Shown one piece after another: positions 9,390 through 20,531 of a stretch of DNA of 64,000 nt. Numbering within the stretch: the first letter of the stretch is position 1; the number at the start of each line of letters is the position of its first letter. This DNA is from Euglena gracilis. Lineage: Eukaryota; Euglenida; Euglenophyceae; Euglenales. A model generated the notes under the pieces. The model ran no database searches. It had not been told where the DNA came from and saw nothing but the letters and a program-made list of their open reading frames with translations. Both the position numbers and the translations under genes were made by a program. The stretch spans positions 30,223,778 through 30,287,777 of the forward strand of contig CP154957.1 in the NCBI GenBank assembly GCA_039621445.1, written 5' to 3'.

Positions 9390-11644
9390 TTGCTGGCTTC
9401 CCTGTGGGCGCTGAGCCGACGGGACCGCAACCGTCTTCAACACGCACTCAATGGGAACCCGCGGCGTGCTCGTCGACAGCCCACGGCATCCCCATCCCCG
9501 CCACAGCGCCTGCTGCCCCGGAAGCTGCAGGAGCTACAACTTGCGGCGGACCCTGCGGTCCGATGGGTGGCAGCTGCCGGCAACGGTGCCTGCTGACGCC
9601 GCCTTCCGTGTGTACGACACCCGGCTGGACCCGCAGTGGCTGCGGGAGCTGGCCCCCGACCTGCGACGCCCAAGAGACCCGGCGCAGCTGGTCATGGTTG
9701 GTGGCGACTTCGCGTCGACCACGGACGTGGTGGATGCCGACACCTTGCAGCAGCGGGAACCTCGGCCATGGGGCACCGGTGGCCCTTGTCATTTGCTGGT
9801 GACGGTGCGGCCCCATCTGCAGAAGTGGTTGGAGCGGATCCAGCTTCAGGCAGGGCTGGAGGATTCCGCTAGCATCTTCACGGTGCTGTGCGCCGTGGAG
9901 CGAGACCGTTGCCCCAGCGTTCTGGATGAGGGAGCAGTGCGGCGGCTGCTGCCACAAGCTGCCTTGATCATTGACGACCCCAAGCTGGCTGTCCACCTCT
10001 TGGCCATTGCGGAGCGGGCACACATCATCCGGGTGACTGCGGGGATCAAACAGCTCCCGCCCACGGAGTAGGAGACCGCGTACCTCCCGCAGAACAAGGT
10101 GCTGGTTGCGCTGCACGTCCAGCGAGTGGTGGCGGATCGGCCCCCCCCGGGCGGCACCTGGGTGCGAGGCCAGGGCCTGCCCCAGCGCGCTGCTTCGGAG
10201 CTGGAGCTGCTCCGGGTGGAGTACCTCCTGCCCCCGGCCACCCGCCAACGCCACGCAGAGCGGGAGGCGAGGCGCGCCCTGGAGAGGCTGGCGGGCGCGG
10301 TGGGCATTCCCTTCGGGCCAGCTCACCGCCTGCAGCAGGTGCAGCCTACGCACGGTGGTCTCCTCGCGCTGCTGGCGGTCCCGGGGGCGGAGGCACAGAG
10401 GTGGTTGCGGGGCAGCGGACATGGGGGCTGTTTCGTGCGGCCCTTCTACACCGGCAACACAGCGGAGGATTTGGCCTGCTCGCGGTTCAACATGGCGTGT
10501 TTACGCAACTGGCGGCAGGATGAGGCGCGCCTGTGGCAGGACCTGAACGACCTGCAGGGTTTTGCCGGCCTCGTGCCGGCGGAGAAAGACATCGCTGTCC
10601 ACGTCGTGGGAGGGGCGGGCCGGGAACAGCTGGAGGCAGCAATCCGCTTCCTCCTGAAGGACGCCAACATCCCCCTCCACCAAGCGGTCCCCGGGGCGGC
10701 CTGGTGGCGGCTGGGGCGGGGCCCCTGGAGGACGCGGACGTGTTCCGCCTGAAGGAGATTGTTGCCGCCGCCGGCATGCAGCCCCTGCGGGACGACATCC
10801 GGCTTGCATCGGCGCGGCCCTTCCGCCCGGTGGCCTACTTCCAAGCCACCGGCTCCCCGCCAAGACCTCCTTCGATGACGGCGGCTGGGGCAGGACGTGC
10901 TCTGCCCGGCTCACCCCGGCCCCCCCGCCGCCGCGGTCGCCACCTCCATACCGAACCCCCGGCAGCTCCGTCACCCCCCCCACAGCCACGGCCGCCACGA
11001 CCAGTCTCTGCCACCGCCTTGGCACCCAAATCCACCTGGGGTGGCCCCCGGAGGAATCCAGCCCCACCCTCTTCCCGAGCTCCGCCTCCGCGCGACAGCA
11101 GTGCAGGACAGCGAACAGCAGACCGCCCCGTAGGAGAACGTGGCTCCCGTGCCGCCAAGCGTGCTGCCAACCGTCAAGCAGCCGTCAACGACGCCTCATC
11201 CCCCGGGCCCCCCGTGGCCCCCCCCGCCCGGAGATGCGTCCCCCATTGGCGGCCCTGGTGGCCGAGCTGCGACAACTCCGGGAGGCCTTGGAGCAGCAGC
11301 GTCACCAACTGGAGGAGCTCCGGAAGGATAACGCCGAACTCCGGGCCCAGCTGTCCACCTCATCAAGGGCACCTGCCATCACCGGACCCGCCTTCTTCCA
11401 GCACCAGCCGTACGGCCCCCCGCTATCCCCCAGCCCAGCGCCCCAGCACCGTCTTGAGGATGCGCCGCTTCTGAGCCAAGATGCAGCGGTGACCGCCTCA
11501 CTGCACTCGGGCGCCATGAAGGAGGATGAGCCGCCGCCCCAGGGCACCAAGCGGACCACCGACCTGGCCGTCCCCGCCACCCCGGAGAAGGAACGCCAGA
11601 AACACCGGCGTCCCGACCCGGAGGACGGTCCCCGCCATGACTAG
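9390..11644 (+). pseudogene. LINE ORF1 protein
   Basis: The start probably lies in the frame with LWALSRRDRNRLQHALNGN (about 9,400-9,590). The body is in the frame 9,451-10,752, interrupted by one TAG at 10,069-10,071 that the same frame reads past. A third frame (about 10,735-11,190) is Pro/Arg rich. A fourth (11,234-11,644) has a leucine-zipper-like coiled coil (LVAELRQLREALEQQRHQLE). A C-terminal coiled coil and basic Pro-rich region fit an RNA-binding, multimerising ORF1 protein. I do not recognise the globular domain (RYERD-free, Leu/Arg rich) of the first 400 residues. Confidence 0.6.
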
Positions 11645-12510
11645 CCTGGAGGAGAGGGGGGCCCCTGGGCCCCCTGGCGGCGTTCTGGTCCCCGTCTTGC
11701 GGCTGGGGACCTGGAACATGACGCACTGGTCAGCGGCGAAGGTGAGCCTCGTCTCTTCCTCGGTGCGGGCGGACGTCTTGGCTGTGCAGGAGACGCACCT
11801 GGCACAGGCGTCCTTGCTGGCCGCCCACACCACAGCACTGCGGTCGGGCCTCCATCTCCATCATGGTCGACCCGTACTACCCGTGCCACACTCCGAGCAT
11901 GGCAAGTCGTGCGGCGTGGGCTTCCTCTGCAGAGAGGGGTACGCGGTGGCCCCGACCATTCCCACCTGTCCATCGTGGCGCCGGCTGGAGGCCATGCGGC
12001 GGGTGCACGGCGTCCAGCTGCCCCCAAGGGTAGGCTTACCCCATGGGGTGCTCATCCTCAGCATCTACGCGCCGTTGCCACGCTCGGCGGAACGGGCCAA
12101 GTTCGACAACGTCTTCATGTCCATGGTGTACGCCCTCGACATGCAGGTGCCCACGCTCCTCGTCGGGGACTTCAATGGGGTGCTCAACCCCTCCGACGAC
12201 GACCTCAGTGAGTCAGGGGCGCGCCGCCAGCCATGTTCGCTTGTCGTGGACTTGCTGGGTCCCGGACGCCCCTGGACAGACGGACACCTCGCCCTGCTGC
12301 CGCGGCCGCTGCCGTGGACCTACCAGCACGTCGGCCCTGCCGGTCGAGAGATGGCTTCCTGAATCGACCTCATTTTAGCCAACACAGCCGCGATGCGCCT
12401 CATCCGCACCGCCGAGGTGCAGCACGACGTCTCCGATGGCGGCCACTCGCCGGTGCTGGTTACCCTGGCCCTCAACCCCGGCCACATCGACTGGCGCACC
12501 CCACATCCAC
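11637..12510 (+). pseudogene. LINE ORF2: apurinic/apyrimidinic-type endonuclease domain
   Basis: Nicks target DNA to start target-primed reverse transcription. ATG at 11,637 overlaps the ORF1 stop. Motifs in order are LRLGTWNM (Asn), VLAVQETHL (catalytic Glu), GVGFLCREG, LILSIYAP, TLLVGDFNG (Asp, Asn) and GGHSPVLVTL in place of SDH. A TGA at 12,360-12,362 interrupts the segment before IDLILANTAA. Related proteins have Arg there, so a CGA to TGA change at a CpG is likely. The frame is otherwise continuous from 11,637 to 13,301. Confidence 0.8.
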
Positions 12511-14490
12511 GCCCCCCTCCCCTGTTCCGCGAGCCGTCCTCCGCCATGAAGTCCTCCCCGGAGTGGTCAACGCTCATCGAACGGTGGCTGGCCTCCCCCG
12601 AAGCCGCCGCCCTGTCCCCGAATCCCTCCGAGACCCTTGACTCGCTGGCGTCCGCCCTCCGCGCAGCACTGCAGCGCCTCATGTCGCTCGGCGGAGGATG
12701 GTCCACACGGCCGAAATCATGGCGCCTGGCGTACGACTCGAACCCCTTGCGCTCGCAGCGGGACGTCTTGGCCGACCTCCTCCGCGTACAGCAATTCTGC
12801 CGACGCGCGATGGAGCTCGATGACTGCCCGGGGTCGTGGCAACATCCCCTCACCAGGCTGCTGGACAGCCTCGCGGCCCGAGGCCCCGCTCTTCCCCGCG
12901 GGGGCTCTATGGTGGACCTGCTGGCTGCAGCATCCGTGGTGGCGGCGGCGCGGAGGGCGGAGGTGCACCGTCTAGTGGGATTGCACCGGGCGGAGCACAC
13001 AGCACGCTTCCGAGCGGCCCTACCCCGTCTGTGGAGAGAGGATCTCGGGGTGCTTCAGCGGTGGCTGCGGTCTGACGGGGTGCAATGGGGCTCCCGTCCC
13101 ATCTTGGACGCCACGGAGCAGCAGTGCCTCAGGGCCCAGGAGGGGGATCGGGCTGTCCGGGCTTTCTGGGTGGATAGCGTGCTGCTCCAGCTTGTGGCTG
13201 TGGACGAGGACGCGAGCTGGTCGGCCTACCTGGCCTCCCCCTTTGGAGCACATGTCCATCCTCATGGACAGCGGTACGGGTGCGGGCAGCACTGCGGTTG
13301 ATTCGAGAAGGTGCAGCACCAGGCTTGACCGGTGTCCCCATCGCCGTATGGCGGTCATTGCCGTCACCCTGGCCAGAGGCGGTGGCTGGGCTCCTCAACA
13401 TGATCGAAGCTGAGCGCCGCTGGCCGTCTGTCTGGCTGGATGCATACGTCGCCATGATACCGAAGTCTGCCGGGGGCACGCGCCCTCAAGATGAGCGACC
13501 GATCACGGTGCTGGAGGTGCTGTACCGCGTGTGTGCCACACTCCATGGGGGCCTACTGTCCGAGGCCGCATTCGGGTTCCGCTCGGGGCGCGGCACGCTG
13601 GATGCAGCCCAGGTGGTCGCGGACCTGCTCAGCCGCCAGCTCAGACGCCGTGCTGAAATGCGGTTGGTGTCCTTCGACATCGCTAAGTGCTTCGATTAGC
13701 TGCCTTGGTGGGCGGTCTTCCGTGTGCTCCGGGCCGCAGGGGTGGAGGAGAAGGTGATCGCCTGCTTCCGGGCGTTCTACCAGACAGTACGGCGCCGATT
13801 CCGCTACGGCACCGTGCTGGGTGAGCCCTGGCAGGCGGTCAATGGTCTGGCGCAGGGGTGACCGGCAAGCCCCGATCTCCTGAACGTGCTGTTCGAGCCG
13901 TTCCACTGCTGGGCGGCTGCGGAGTCTCGGTCTGGACATCGCAGGCCTGCATGTAGCGTGGGTGAGCTTCGCCGACGACCTCGTGCTGATTGCACCCGCA
14001 CAGCCAAAAGCAGAGAAGCTCACCGCCGCCTTCATGGAGTGGTTTACCCTGCTGGGCGTTGGGCGTGCAGGTCACCAAGGTGCAGCCGTGGTCCTCTCTG
14101 GGCCCTGGCCGGCAAATCACAGCAGGGTCTTCGACGATAGTTACCACCGACAATTTCCGCTTCGTGGGGATCGAGTTTGGCCTCCCGGGCACAAAGGCGG
14201 ACACCGCGCACTGGCAGCCCAGGCTGGAGAAGGCCTTCAGCACAGCGCAGCGCTTGCGCAGCCTTCTGCTCCCAGCCGCCTTGCAGGCCGTCCTCTGGCG
14301 GACTATCGTCCTGCCGAAGGCCCTCTACAGATGCGAGCTGCGCGACATCCCGGCCAACGTGCTGCCCCCCCTCGTGGCGGCGGCCAAGGCTGCCGTCTCC
14401 ACCAAGCCGCCGCTGCACCTGAACACCTGGACGGCGCCGGAGATTGCCCTGGGCTGGCCGCTCGGCGTATCAGCCGCGCTGCACCCGCTC
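12511..14490 (+). pseudogene. LINE ORF2: linker and reverse transcriptase
   Basis: The APE frame runs to 13,301 as a Leu/Arg-rich linker. RT starts in the next frame (13,280 on) with REGAAPGLTGVPIAVW, YVAMIPKSAGGTRPQDERPI (motifs 1-2) and FGFRSGRG. Motif A is LVSFDIAKCFD, with its Asp at 13,676-13,678. A TAG at 13,697 and a TGA at 13,858 interrupt motif A to B (GLAQG then PASPDLLN). Motif C is VSFADDLVLIA in a third frame at 13,962-13,994, with both Asp present. The thumb continues in a fourth frame (14,070-14,490, with FRFVGIEFGLPGTKA). Catalytic residues are intact, but three frameshifts break the gene. Confidence 0.85.
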
Positions 14491-14762
14491 TGATACGCGT
14501 GCCTCCAACAAATCTTGTGGCTACAGCTGCTGGCCAACAGCTCGGGTCTCGCGGGTGTCATCCACCGTGCGGCTGCTCTTCCTCCCTCATTTTCATCCTG
14601 GAGAGACCCATCGCGCGCAGCGCTCGGCGATACGCTTCATCGGCTGGCGGATCGAACGCAACCCACTCTGCCATCGCTCGGCAACGTGGCCGGCCCTGCA
14701 GCCAGAGCGTTCCTTCACCAGCGACGTCACGATGACCCCATCAACATCAGCCCAGGCTTCGA

Positions 14763-15650
14763 GCGGTCTTCACTGATGGCTTTCTCACGACCTCCGGTGG
14801 GGGCAGCGCGGTGTGGCAGCCCGACGCCGAGGAAACCGTTCTGCAGCATATCCGGGTAGCCCGCAGCAGTACGCAGTGTGAGCTCATCGCCCTCACCCTG
14901 GCCATGCAGCTGCTGCCGGAGCAGGTGCTCACGGACTCTGTCTGCGCGCTGCAGCTCATCAAGGGCTGGGCTGGGTACTCCGATGCCCGCCGGTTGAACT
15001 GCCTGGACCGCGTGGAGATGCGCCACTTCCTCGTGGCATCAAAAACGTTCCTCTCCCCGCCTACCCTCGAGAAGGTGCGGGCCCACGACGAGCGGGGGAT
15101 CCACCTGGGCGACCACAACGCCTTGGGCAACGATGTGGCGGACACCCTGGCAAAGCGCGCCGCTGCCGGTGAGACCTCCCCGTCCATCCCAGCGCCCATC
15201 CCCGATCCCCTCCTCGGCCCACACGGTGACCCTGTCGTGCTCCGCGGCTCGGACGATTCCCCGGTGCTCAGCGTGATGTGCTCGTTCCCGGAGATGTATT
15301 GGCGCCGCGGCCGCTCGACCTGGTCAGCACGCCGCCCGCGCCCCCGGCTGGACATGCTCTTCCCGCAGGACGTGGCCTTCGACTGGCCAGCTTCCACCGG
15401 CGTCCACCGACGTCCCGTGGCTCTAAAGGGAACCTTCGCCCACCGGGTGCCGCCGCGGGTCATCAAGTGGATCGCCCGCTTGCCGTGCGGCTGCCTTGCC
15501 ACACGGGACCGGCTGGCGCGCAAGAACCTCGTGTCCTCCCCGGCCTGCCTGTGCTGCGGTGCCCCGCTGGAGGACGACCTCCACGTGCTGACAAGCTGCC
15601 CCGCCACAGGGTCGTATGACTATATCGACACGCTCGCCGGCGGTTTGTAG
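14763..15650 (+). pseudogene. LINE ORF2: RNase H domain and C-terminal Cys motif
   Basis: RNase H removes element RNA from the hybrid. The frame 14,763-15,650 carries VFTDGFLTTSGGG (first Asp), SSTQCELIALTLAMQ (Glu), QVLTDSVCALQLIKGW (Asp) and HNALGNDVADTLAKRAA (last Asp), so the D-E-D-D set is complete. RLPCGCLATRD and CLCCGAPLEDDLHVLTSC follow, a CCHC-type arrangement common at the end of such ORF2 proteins. The ORF ends abruptly 12 codons later at TAG, where sequence shared with the 62-63 kb region begins (15,632). The true C-terminus may therefore be lost. Confidence 0.85.
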
Positions 15651-15713
15651 TGATTGTCTGGCGCGCTGGGTTAGGAGGTCCCGCTAAGTGCCTTTTTTCG
15701 CCGGAGTTGGCTG
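15632..15713 (+). repeat. 82-bp segment shared with two sites at 62.4 and 63.0 kb
   Basis: Begins GCTCGCCGGCGGTTTGT and ends TCGCCGGAGTTGGCTG, with GCTGGGTTAGGAGGTCCCGC in the middle. The same segment, about 88% identical by eye, occurs at 62,409-62,491 and 63,028-63,108 in the same orientation. It is either the 3' tail of the LINE or a fragment of the other element. Confidence 0.85.
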
Positions 15714-16493
15714 ATTCTTAAATTGCCCTTCGACACCCAGAAGAAAGGACAAGAGTCAACGAACGAAGAAGAACCAAGAGAGGAAGTCAAATTTCAGTTC
15801 CATATCCAGAAGTACACGAACCAGACGAATAGCAACTCAAAAGCCAATCATCAAATTTCAAATTTGACTTAAAAGAACAATGCAGTGGAAAAGGAATTGG
15901 TATTACATGGCCGCGGACGTCCTGGAGCAGTGGCCGCAGCAGCTGGAGAACTTGGAGACGCAGTCGACACGTGGCAAACCGTGGCCGTTCTTCCCACCCA
16001 GCCCCCCACCCCAGAAATTTCCCAGCCCAAAACCCCCCCAGTGACGGCCACGGTCCTTGGACCACTGTGGCCAGAAGGCCCAGAAAACAGAAGTCCCAGC
16101 CCCAGCCCTTGGTGGGCAAAGAGTGGGCCATAGAAGCCCAAACTGCTGCAGAATTGGACATACAAAGCCCACATATCAGGCATTTCCCCCAAAGGCGCCC
16201 AGCCGCCTGTGCACAAATTGGCCAAAGGCTTGGGAGATGGAATCAAGGCCAGGGACACCATTACAGGGGCCATGGGGGCCAGTTCTGCAAGCAAATCCCC
16301 TCAGGAAGGGGCAGAAAAGGTCTGTCAAACCCCCCCAATTCATCTCACACAACAGCCCCTCTCAGGGGGAGAAGGGGGGTGCCACAGCAGCCCCCCCAGA
16401 TTTCCAGTGGGGTTGGAGGCCAAGAAGAACTCAAGGCCTGAAAGACCAACAGATGTATTATGGAAAAAGATTTAAACATGGAGGCCTTGGAGG

Positions 16494-16587
16494 CCAGCAG
16501 GGTGGACCCACAGTGGCCACCAAGAAGCTAAGGGACATCATGCCCAACCAGCAGGGTGGACCCACAGTGGCCACCAAGAAGCTAAGG
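16494..16587 (+). repeat. 54-bp tandem repeat, about 1.7 copies
   Basis: CCAGCAGGGTGGACCCACAG starts at 16,494 and again at 16,548, followed both times by TGGCCACCAAGAAGCTAAG. The period equals 18 codons. Confidence 0.85.
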
Positions 16588-16981
16588 AAGCTGCTGGAGA
16601 AATCCCCCGAGAGGCCCTCTGCCAAAAAAGGGGGGGAAAGGGACCTACAGTGGTCCTTTCAATGACCCAGCCTCAGGAGGAAAAGGGACCCACAGTGGCC
16701 CTTTTGGAGGGAGGGGCAGGAACCCCTCCAACAATTATTTCTCAATTCCCGATCATTCAATCAAGGGGGGGACCCACAGAGGCCCCCCTATGGTATGTCA
16801 ACCAACCACATCAACATGGAGAAGACCAGGTAGGCCAAACAGGGGCATTAAGCCCTATGGTATGTCTCCCAACAACAAGAACCTCCAGAGAGGTGAGCAG
16901 AGATGGAGAGAGTTCAGGCACATCCCCCCAGAAAAAAATCCTTTTTCCAAGGGCCCAAGCCCTAGGGGACCTAGGGGTGCA

Positions 16982-17215
16982 ATGTCCAACACCCCCAGCC
17001 CAGCCCCCCCAAAATCATCTTATCCAGAAAATAGATTCAATGGAGGAAATAAAGGGAGACACCCCCCTCCATCAAGGGTTGAAAAAAAGCCAAAAATGTC
17101 CATCACCTCCAGCCCAGACCTCCCAAAATCATCTTATCCAGGAAATAAATTCCACGGAGGAAAAATGGGGAGACACCCCCCTCCATCAAAGGTTGCAAAA
17201 AAGCTTGAAATGGTG
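16982..17215 (+). repeat. 114-bp tandem repeat, two copies
   Basis: AAAATCATCTTATCCAG occurs at 17,011 and 17,125, and each is followed by GGGAGACACCCCCCTCCATC. The period of 114 is 38 codons and keeps the frame. Confidence 0.85.
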
Positions 17216-17401
17216 GACAAAAAATGTCCCCCCCCCAATAACGTGTCAACTCATCAGGGATGGCATTCAACCCCCCTGGGTCAGCCCACCAAATTTGTCC
17301 ACCAACCCAAAAATCAGAGCAAATTTGAACCAAATCCAAGCAGAAAAAATACTGCTGGATTACAAAAAATCTGGATCCGTAAAGAGGATGAGGGATTCAA
17401 C

Positions 17402-17912
17402 TGTAAAGGGGTCCTAAGCCAAAAATTGGCCAAAATTTGCCTTAGTGGGGCCGAAAATAACTATAATACCATTTTTTGGTTTTCAGTCGAATTTAACCTA
17501 GGGACAAGATTATTATGGTTCGGCTTGAAAGCCTGAACTCAATTTTGACCTTGCAGGGCCGATTCTTTGAAATTTTCAAGGCCGGCCGGCCAATTTTCCA
17601 CAGTAGGATTTGCCATATTTCCCTAATTAACCTCAGAAAGTCCCCACTCAAACCCACCAATTTCAAACCCAATCTCACACACAGGGTTCTTATCCACACC
17701 AATGCACTTGTGAATACTACAAAAAAAAACAAATTGTTTGTGCATGCAAGATACAGAATTTGAGAAAAAAATGAATTTCAATGATCAAGGGAAAAAGCCC
17801 AAGGACAAAAAAGAAAACACTGAAAAGTTTGGCTTCGAAGCCCGGCGACCGCCTCAACAAAAAGCCGAGGCCGAAGGATCCGCAAAAACATCGAACCAAG
17901 AAAAAGTTTTCA
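17402..17912 (+). repeat. left LTR, 511 bp
   Basis: Starts TGTAAAGGGGTCCTAAG and ends AAAGTTTTCA (TG...CA). It is about 90% identical by eye to 26,986-27,493. It includes a GGCCGGCCGGCC palindrome near 17,580 and TTTGTGCATGCAAGATACAG near 17,735. Confidence 0.9.
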
Positions 17913-17929
17913 TGGAGGTCCTACCCGGA
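17913..17929 (+). promoter_or_regulatory. primer-binding site, tRNA-Gln-like
   Basis: TGGAGGTCCTACCCGGA directly follows the left LTR. Its complement would be a tRNA 3' end with CCA, U73, acceptor strand UAGGACC and a T-stem CCGGG. U73 with a GGACC-type acceptor resembles eukaryotic tRNA-Gln. The tRNA identity is inferred from general knowledge of tRNA ends. Confidence 0.65.
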
Positions 17930-18644
17930 TCCTCCGGGCAGAGCGAGGCGCGCCAGGCAGCTGAAGCAGAAGAAAGACAAAGAAAAAAGGCAAGAAAGAA
18001 GATTGAAGCTGAAGGAACAAGCACACCATTGACAGCTGCAGCTGGTGGAGGGGGGCCCTGCAATGGCCCCAGCGCGCGGTATTGAAGCTGGTGGACATCA
18101 GCAGGCGGACACATACAACACACGACAATGGTGTGTCAGCATACAACCCCCAACCACAGCCCTAAGGCTTCTAAAGAACCCGAATAATTGTAGGCATTCA
18201 GAAGTGTCAGGTGGGAAAATTTTGGTGCCACAATGCATTCCATCTGCAGATTTTTCAGAAAGATCTTTTTTGCCAAATTTACTTGTCGCATCACCACAGA
18301 TTTTTCAGAAAAGTGAATTCCCAGCAGATTTTCATGGGTTACCACTGAATTTTCAGACCCGAGAAGATTTTTCACAATCAACTTGGCCAATTTCAGCAAG
18401 AATTACGACGAGGACCCAGAATTTTCTGGAATTTTCTGAAGTCTCCCCACAGTTTTTGCCAACGGCATCCATTTTCAGCAAGATTTGTTGTGGGGGGCAG
18501 GGTCCCATTTACAAAGTGGCACTTAATTAAACAAAAAAAAAAACCCAGGCGTTGTCTCACCCAAGGATCTTTCAGTTTTCAAGTGAAAAAAGTGAATTTC
18601 CCCTTTCCTCGTCACAGAAATTTCCTGTGACTTTGGCAGATTAT

Positions 18645-18790
18645 CAGCCAAAACGGTCGGAGATGGGTGATATCCTCCGTACGGGACAACTTTCCCTTGT
18701 GCCACAGATTTTTGCTGTGGTTTTCACAATTTTTCAGCCAATCTTGACGGGATGGGTGGAATCCTCCGTACGGGAAATTTTTTCCTTTTG
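18645..18790 (+). repeat. imperfect direct repeat of about 88 bp
   Basis: TCAGCCAA...GGGATGGGTGG(A)ATCCTCCGTACGGGA-type segments occur at about 18,647-18,690 and 18,735-18,778, each followed by a T-rich stretch with TTTTCC or TTTCCC. A period not divisible by three argues against a coding repeat here. Confidence 0.6.
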
Positions 18791-19399
18791 CCCCCCCAGG
18801 CTGGGAGCGGGCATGGATCAGACTTTTGGGCTGGTGGAGGAGAAACGGGAGTTGTCCCCTTCACACGAATTTCAGCCCCCCCTGTGGAGATGGAGATGGA
18901 GGGGGGAAACAAAGATCCTTGGAAGGAACGTGCAAGGAGGAGAGTGCAAAAAATATTTCAGTTTGGGGTGCTTGGCGAAGAATGTTTTCAATTTCCCTGG
19001 GCAAAGTTGGAAAAAACTGCAGATCCCCCAGATTCAAAAATGGAAACCGCTTTGGTCAAAAGTGATCAAAATTCAGCGGGATTCCAGCCCAATTTAACTT
19101 TGGACAACAGCGCCAAAAGGCAAGAACTTTTTGACGAGAAATTACCAGTTTTGGGTTTGGAAAACTCAAACCAAACGCCGTTTCAGGCAGTTTTGCTGAA
19201 AATTCAAGGATTTGTAGAAATTTCAACTTTGGTTATTGGGATTGAGCGAAGCTTTTCTCAATTGGAGGGTCTCAGAATTTTCAAACGCACACAATCCCAG
19301 TTTATTGCGGAAGGGGGTCAACGTGGACATTTTTTTCCCCCTGCCCAGATCACTGGCCACAAATTTTGTTTTCACACCCCGGGAAGGGAGACCCCCAAC

Positions 19400-19615
19400 C
19401 CCGGCGTCGCTGTGGTGGCGGCGTCCGGGGGCCCAACTCCCCCGCACCGCTGTGGTGGCGGTGCAGGGGGGCCCAGCAGCAGCCAACACAAGGAGGACAG
19501 CCCCACCCCCGAGCTATGGGTTGGGATCTGAAGTAATGAGAAGGACAGGGTTGGTACTGAGCTATGGGTTGGGACTTGAAGCGATGAAAAGTGCTGGGTT
19601 GGGACCTGAAGGAAC
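19400..19615 (+). repeat. two hairpins and a decayed tandem repeat
   Basis: 19,405-19,470 holds two copies of CGCTGTGGTGGCGG. The second is inside a hairpin GCACCGC-TGTGGTG-GCGGTGC. 19,510-19,615 repeats GAGCTATGGGTTGGGA and GCTGGGTTGGGACCTGAAG, giving the peptide theme YGLGLEAM. The function is unknown. Confidence 0.6.
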
Positions 19616-20531
19616 GAGGGGAGGCCCTGAGAGAGTGAGTGGGTTGGTTTTGCAAATTTTTCAAAATTTCCCCCCGTCCCTCCCTACTCGGGTAACCTAG
19701 GCCCAGAGGTAGGGTGAGCGCCTTTTTTGGGTAACAGTGCTGGAGTGGTGGTCTTGCCCAAAGGGGAGGAGCACCATAAGGTGGTCTCTACCCCCTGTTG
19801 GCAAAGCCACACTTTGCACGTTCCCATTACCCAACCCACAACAGTTTTTACACCCCTCACTCTGTTTTTTGTTTCCCCCAGAATGGTGGATTTTCCTTCT
19901 GTAAGTTTGGAAGTAACAGCCTCACAAACAATACCCCTTTTGAATGCCCCCCAGCGAAGCGTTTTGGAATTTCCCGTTGAAACGCATGAATAATTTCCAT
20001 CTGTGTGGGTCCTGGTGCAAATTTTGCTCACAGGGATGGGGCAGGGGTAGGGATGATGGGGGAAGGCACCGTTTTTGGTTGCCAGATTTCAATTTTTGTT
20101 GGTATCCCGTTTTGGGGAATGGTGGAAAAGGAGGCAAAAATCAACAGATTTTCAGGTCACAGGCCTGAATTTTCTTTTCGTTGGCAGATTTGAACAACGA
20201 AAGTGTCCAGTCTTTCAACAATGTTTTTTGGGGATCATTGGAAACATTTTGAGACAGAATTTTTGACGACTCAGAATTTTGTCAAATCTCATGCGGACAC
20301 CTGTCATGTGCAAAGACGGGAATTTCCCCAGATTTTTCACAAAGAAAGCAGGAATGAAAGCCAAAACGAAGAAGTAATCAGAAAGGAGGTGGCAAGGGAC
20401 AAATGTTTGCTTCTTTCACTCAATGGGTGGTCATTTGGACAAAAATTGCTGTTTTCCCCCAGCGATTTTCATTTCCCCCCCGCTCAAATCGTGAGAATTA
20501 CACAGGGATTTTTTGATGAAACGGTTAGGGG

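Larger units (their letters stand above)
9390..15650 (+). mobile_element. nearly full-length LINE (APE, RT, RNase H), inactivated
   Basis: ORF1 and ORF2 overlap by eight bases at 11,637-11,644, a typical non-LTR arrangement. ORF2 has an N-terminal APE endonuclease, RT with FADD, an RNase H domain and a Cys-rich end; APE plus RNase H is the architecture of I-clade-like elements. The block is GC-rich throughout with sharp composition changes near 9.3 and 15.7 kb. Inactivation is by three in-frame stops in ORF2, one in ORF1 and at least five frameshifts. No poly(A) and no target duplication are visible. Confidence 0.85.
15780..17401 (+). other. low-complexity open frames with in-frame repeats, unknown protein
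   Basis: Two overlapping plus-strand frames (16,057-16,665 and 16,650-17,417) encode Lys, Pro, Gly, Gln and Thr-rich peptides with recurrent GGPTVATKKLR and KGPTVALLEGG. There is no recognised domain. Repeat periods of 54 and 114 bases are both multiples of three. The second frame runs straight into the left LTR at 17,402, so the LTR element inserted into or next to it. It could be a Gag-like or structural protein relic. No start or promoter is evident. Confidence 0.4.
17930..20531 (+). other. internal 5' region of the LTR element, Gag-like but unrecognised
   Basis: Several medium open frames in different phases share a style rich in Phe, Gln, Ser and Pro, with repeated PQIFQKSEFP-type peptides (18,230-18,700 and 20,290-20,700). 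The repeated nucleotide word GATTTTTCAGAAA underlies them. There is no recognised capsid domain. It lies between the primer-binding site and the zinc knuckle, the usual place of gag, so I infer a decayed gag. Confidence 0.4.

Noticed and set aside
9448-10422. 324-codon minus-strand frame
   Set aside because: Antisense shadow of LINE ORF1 in GC-rich DNA.
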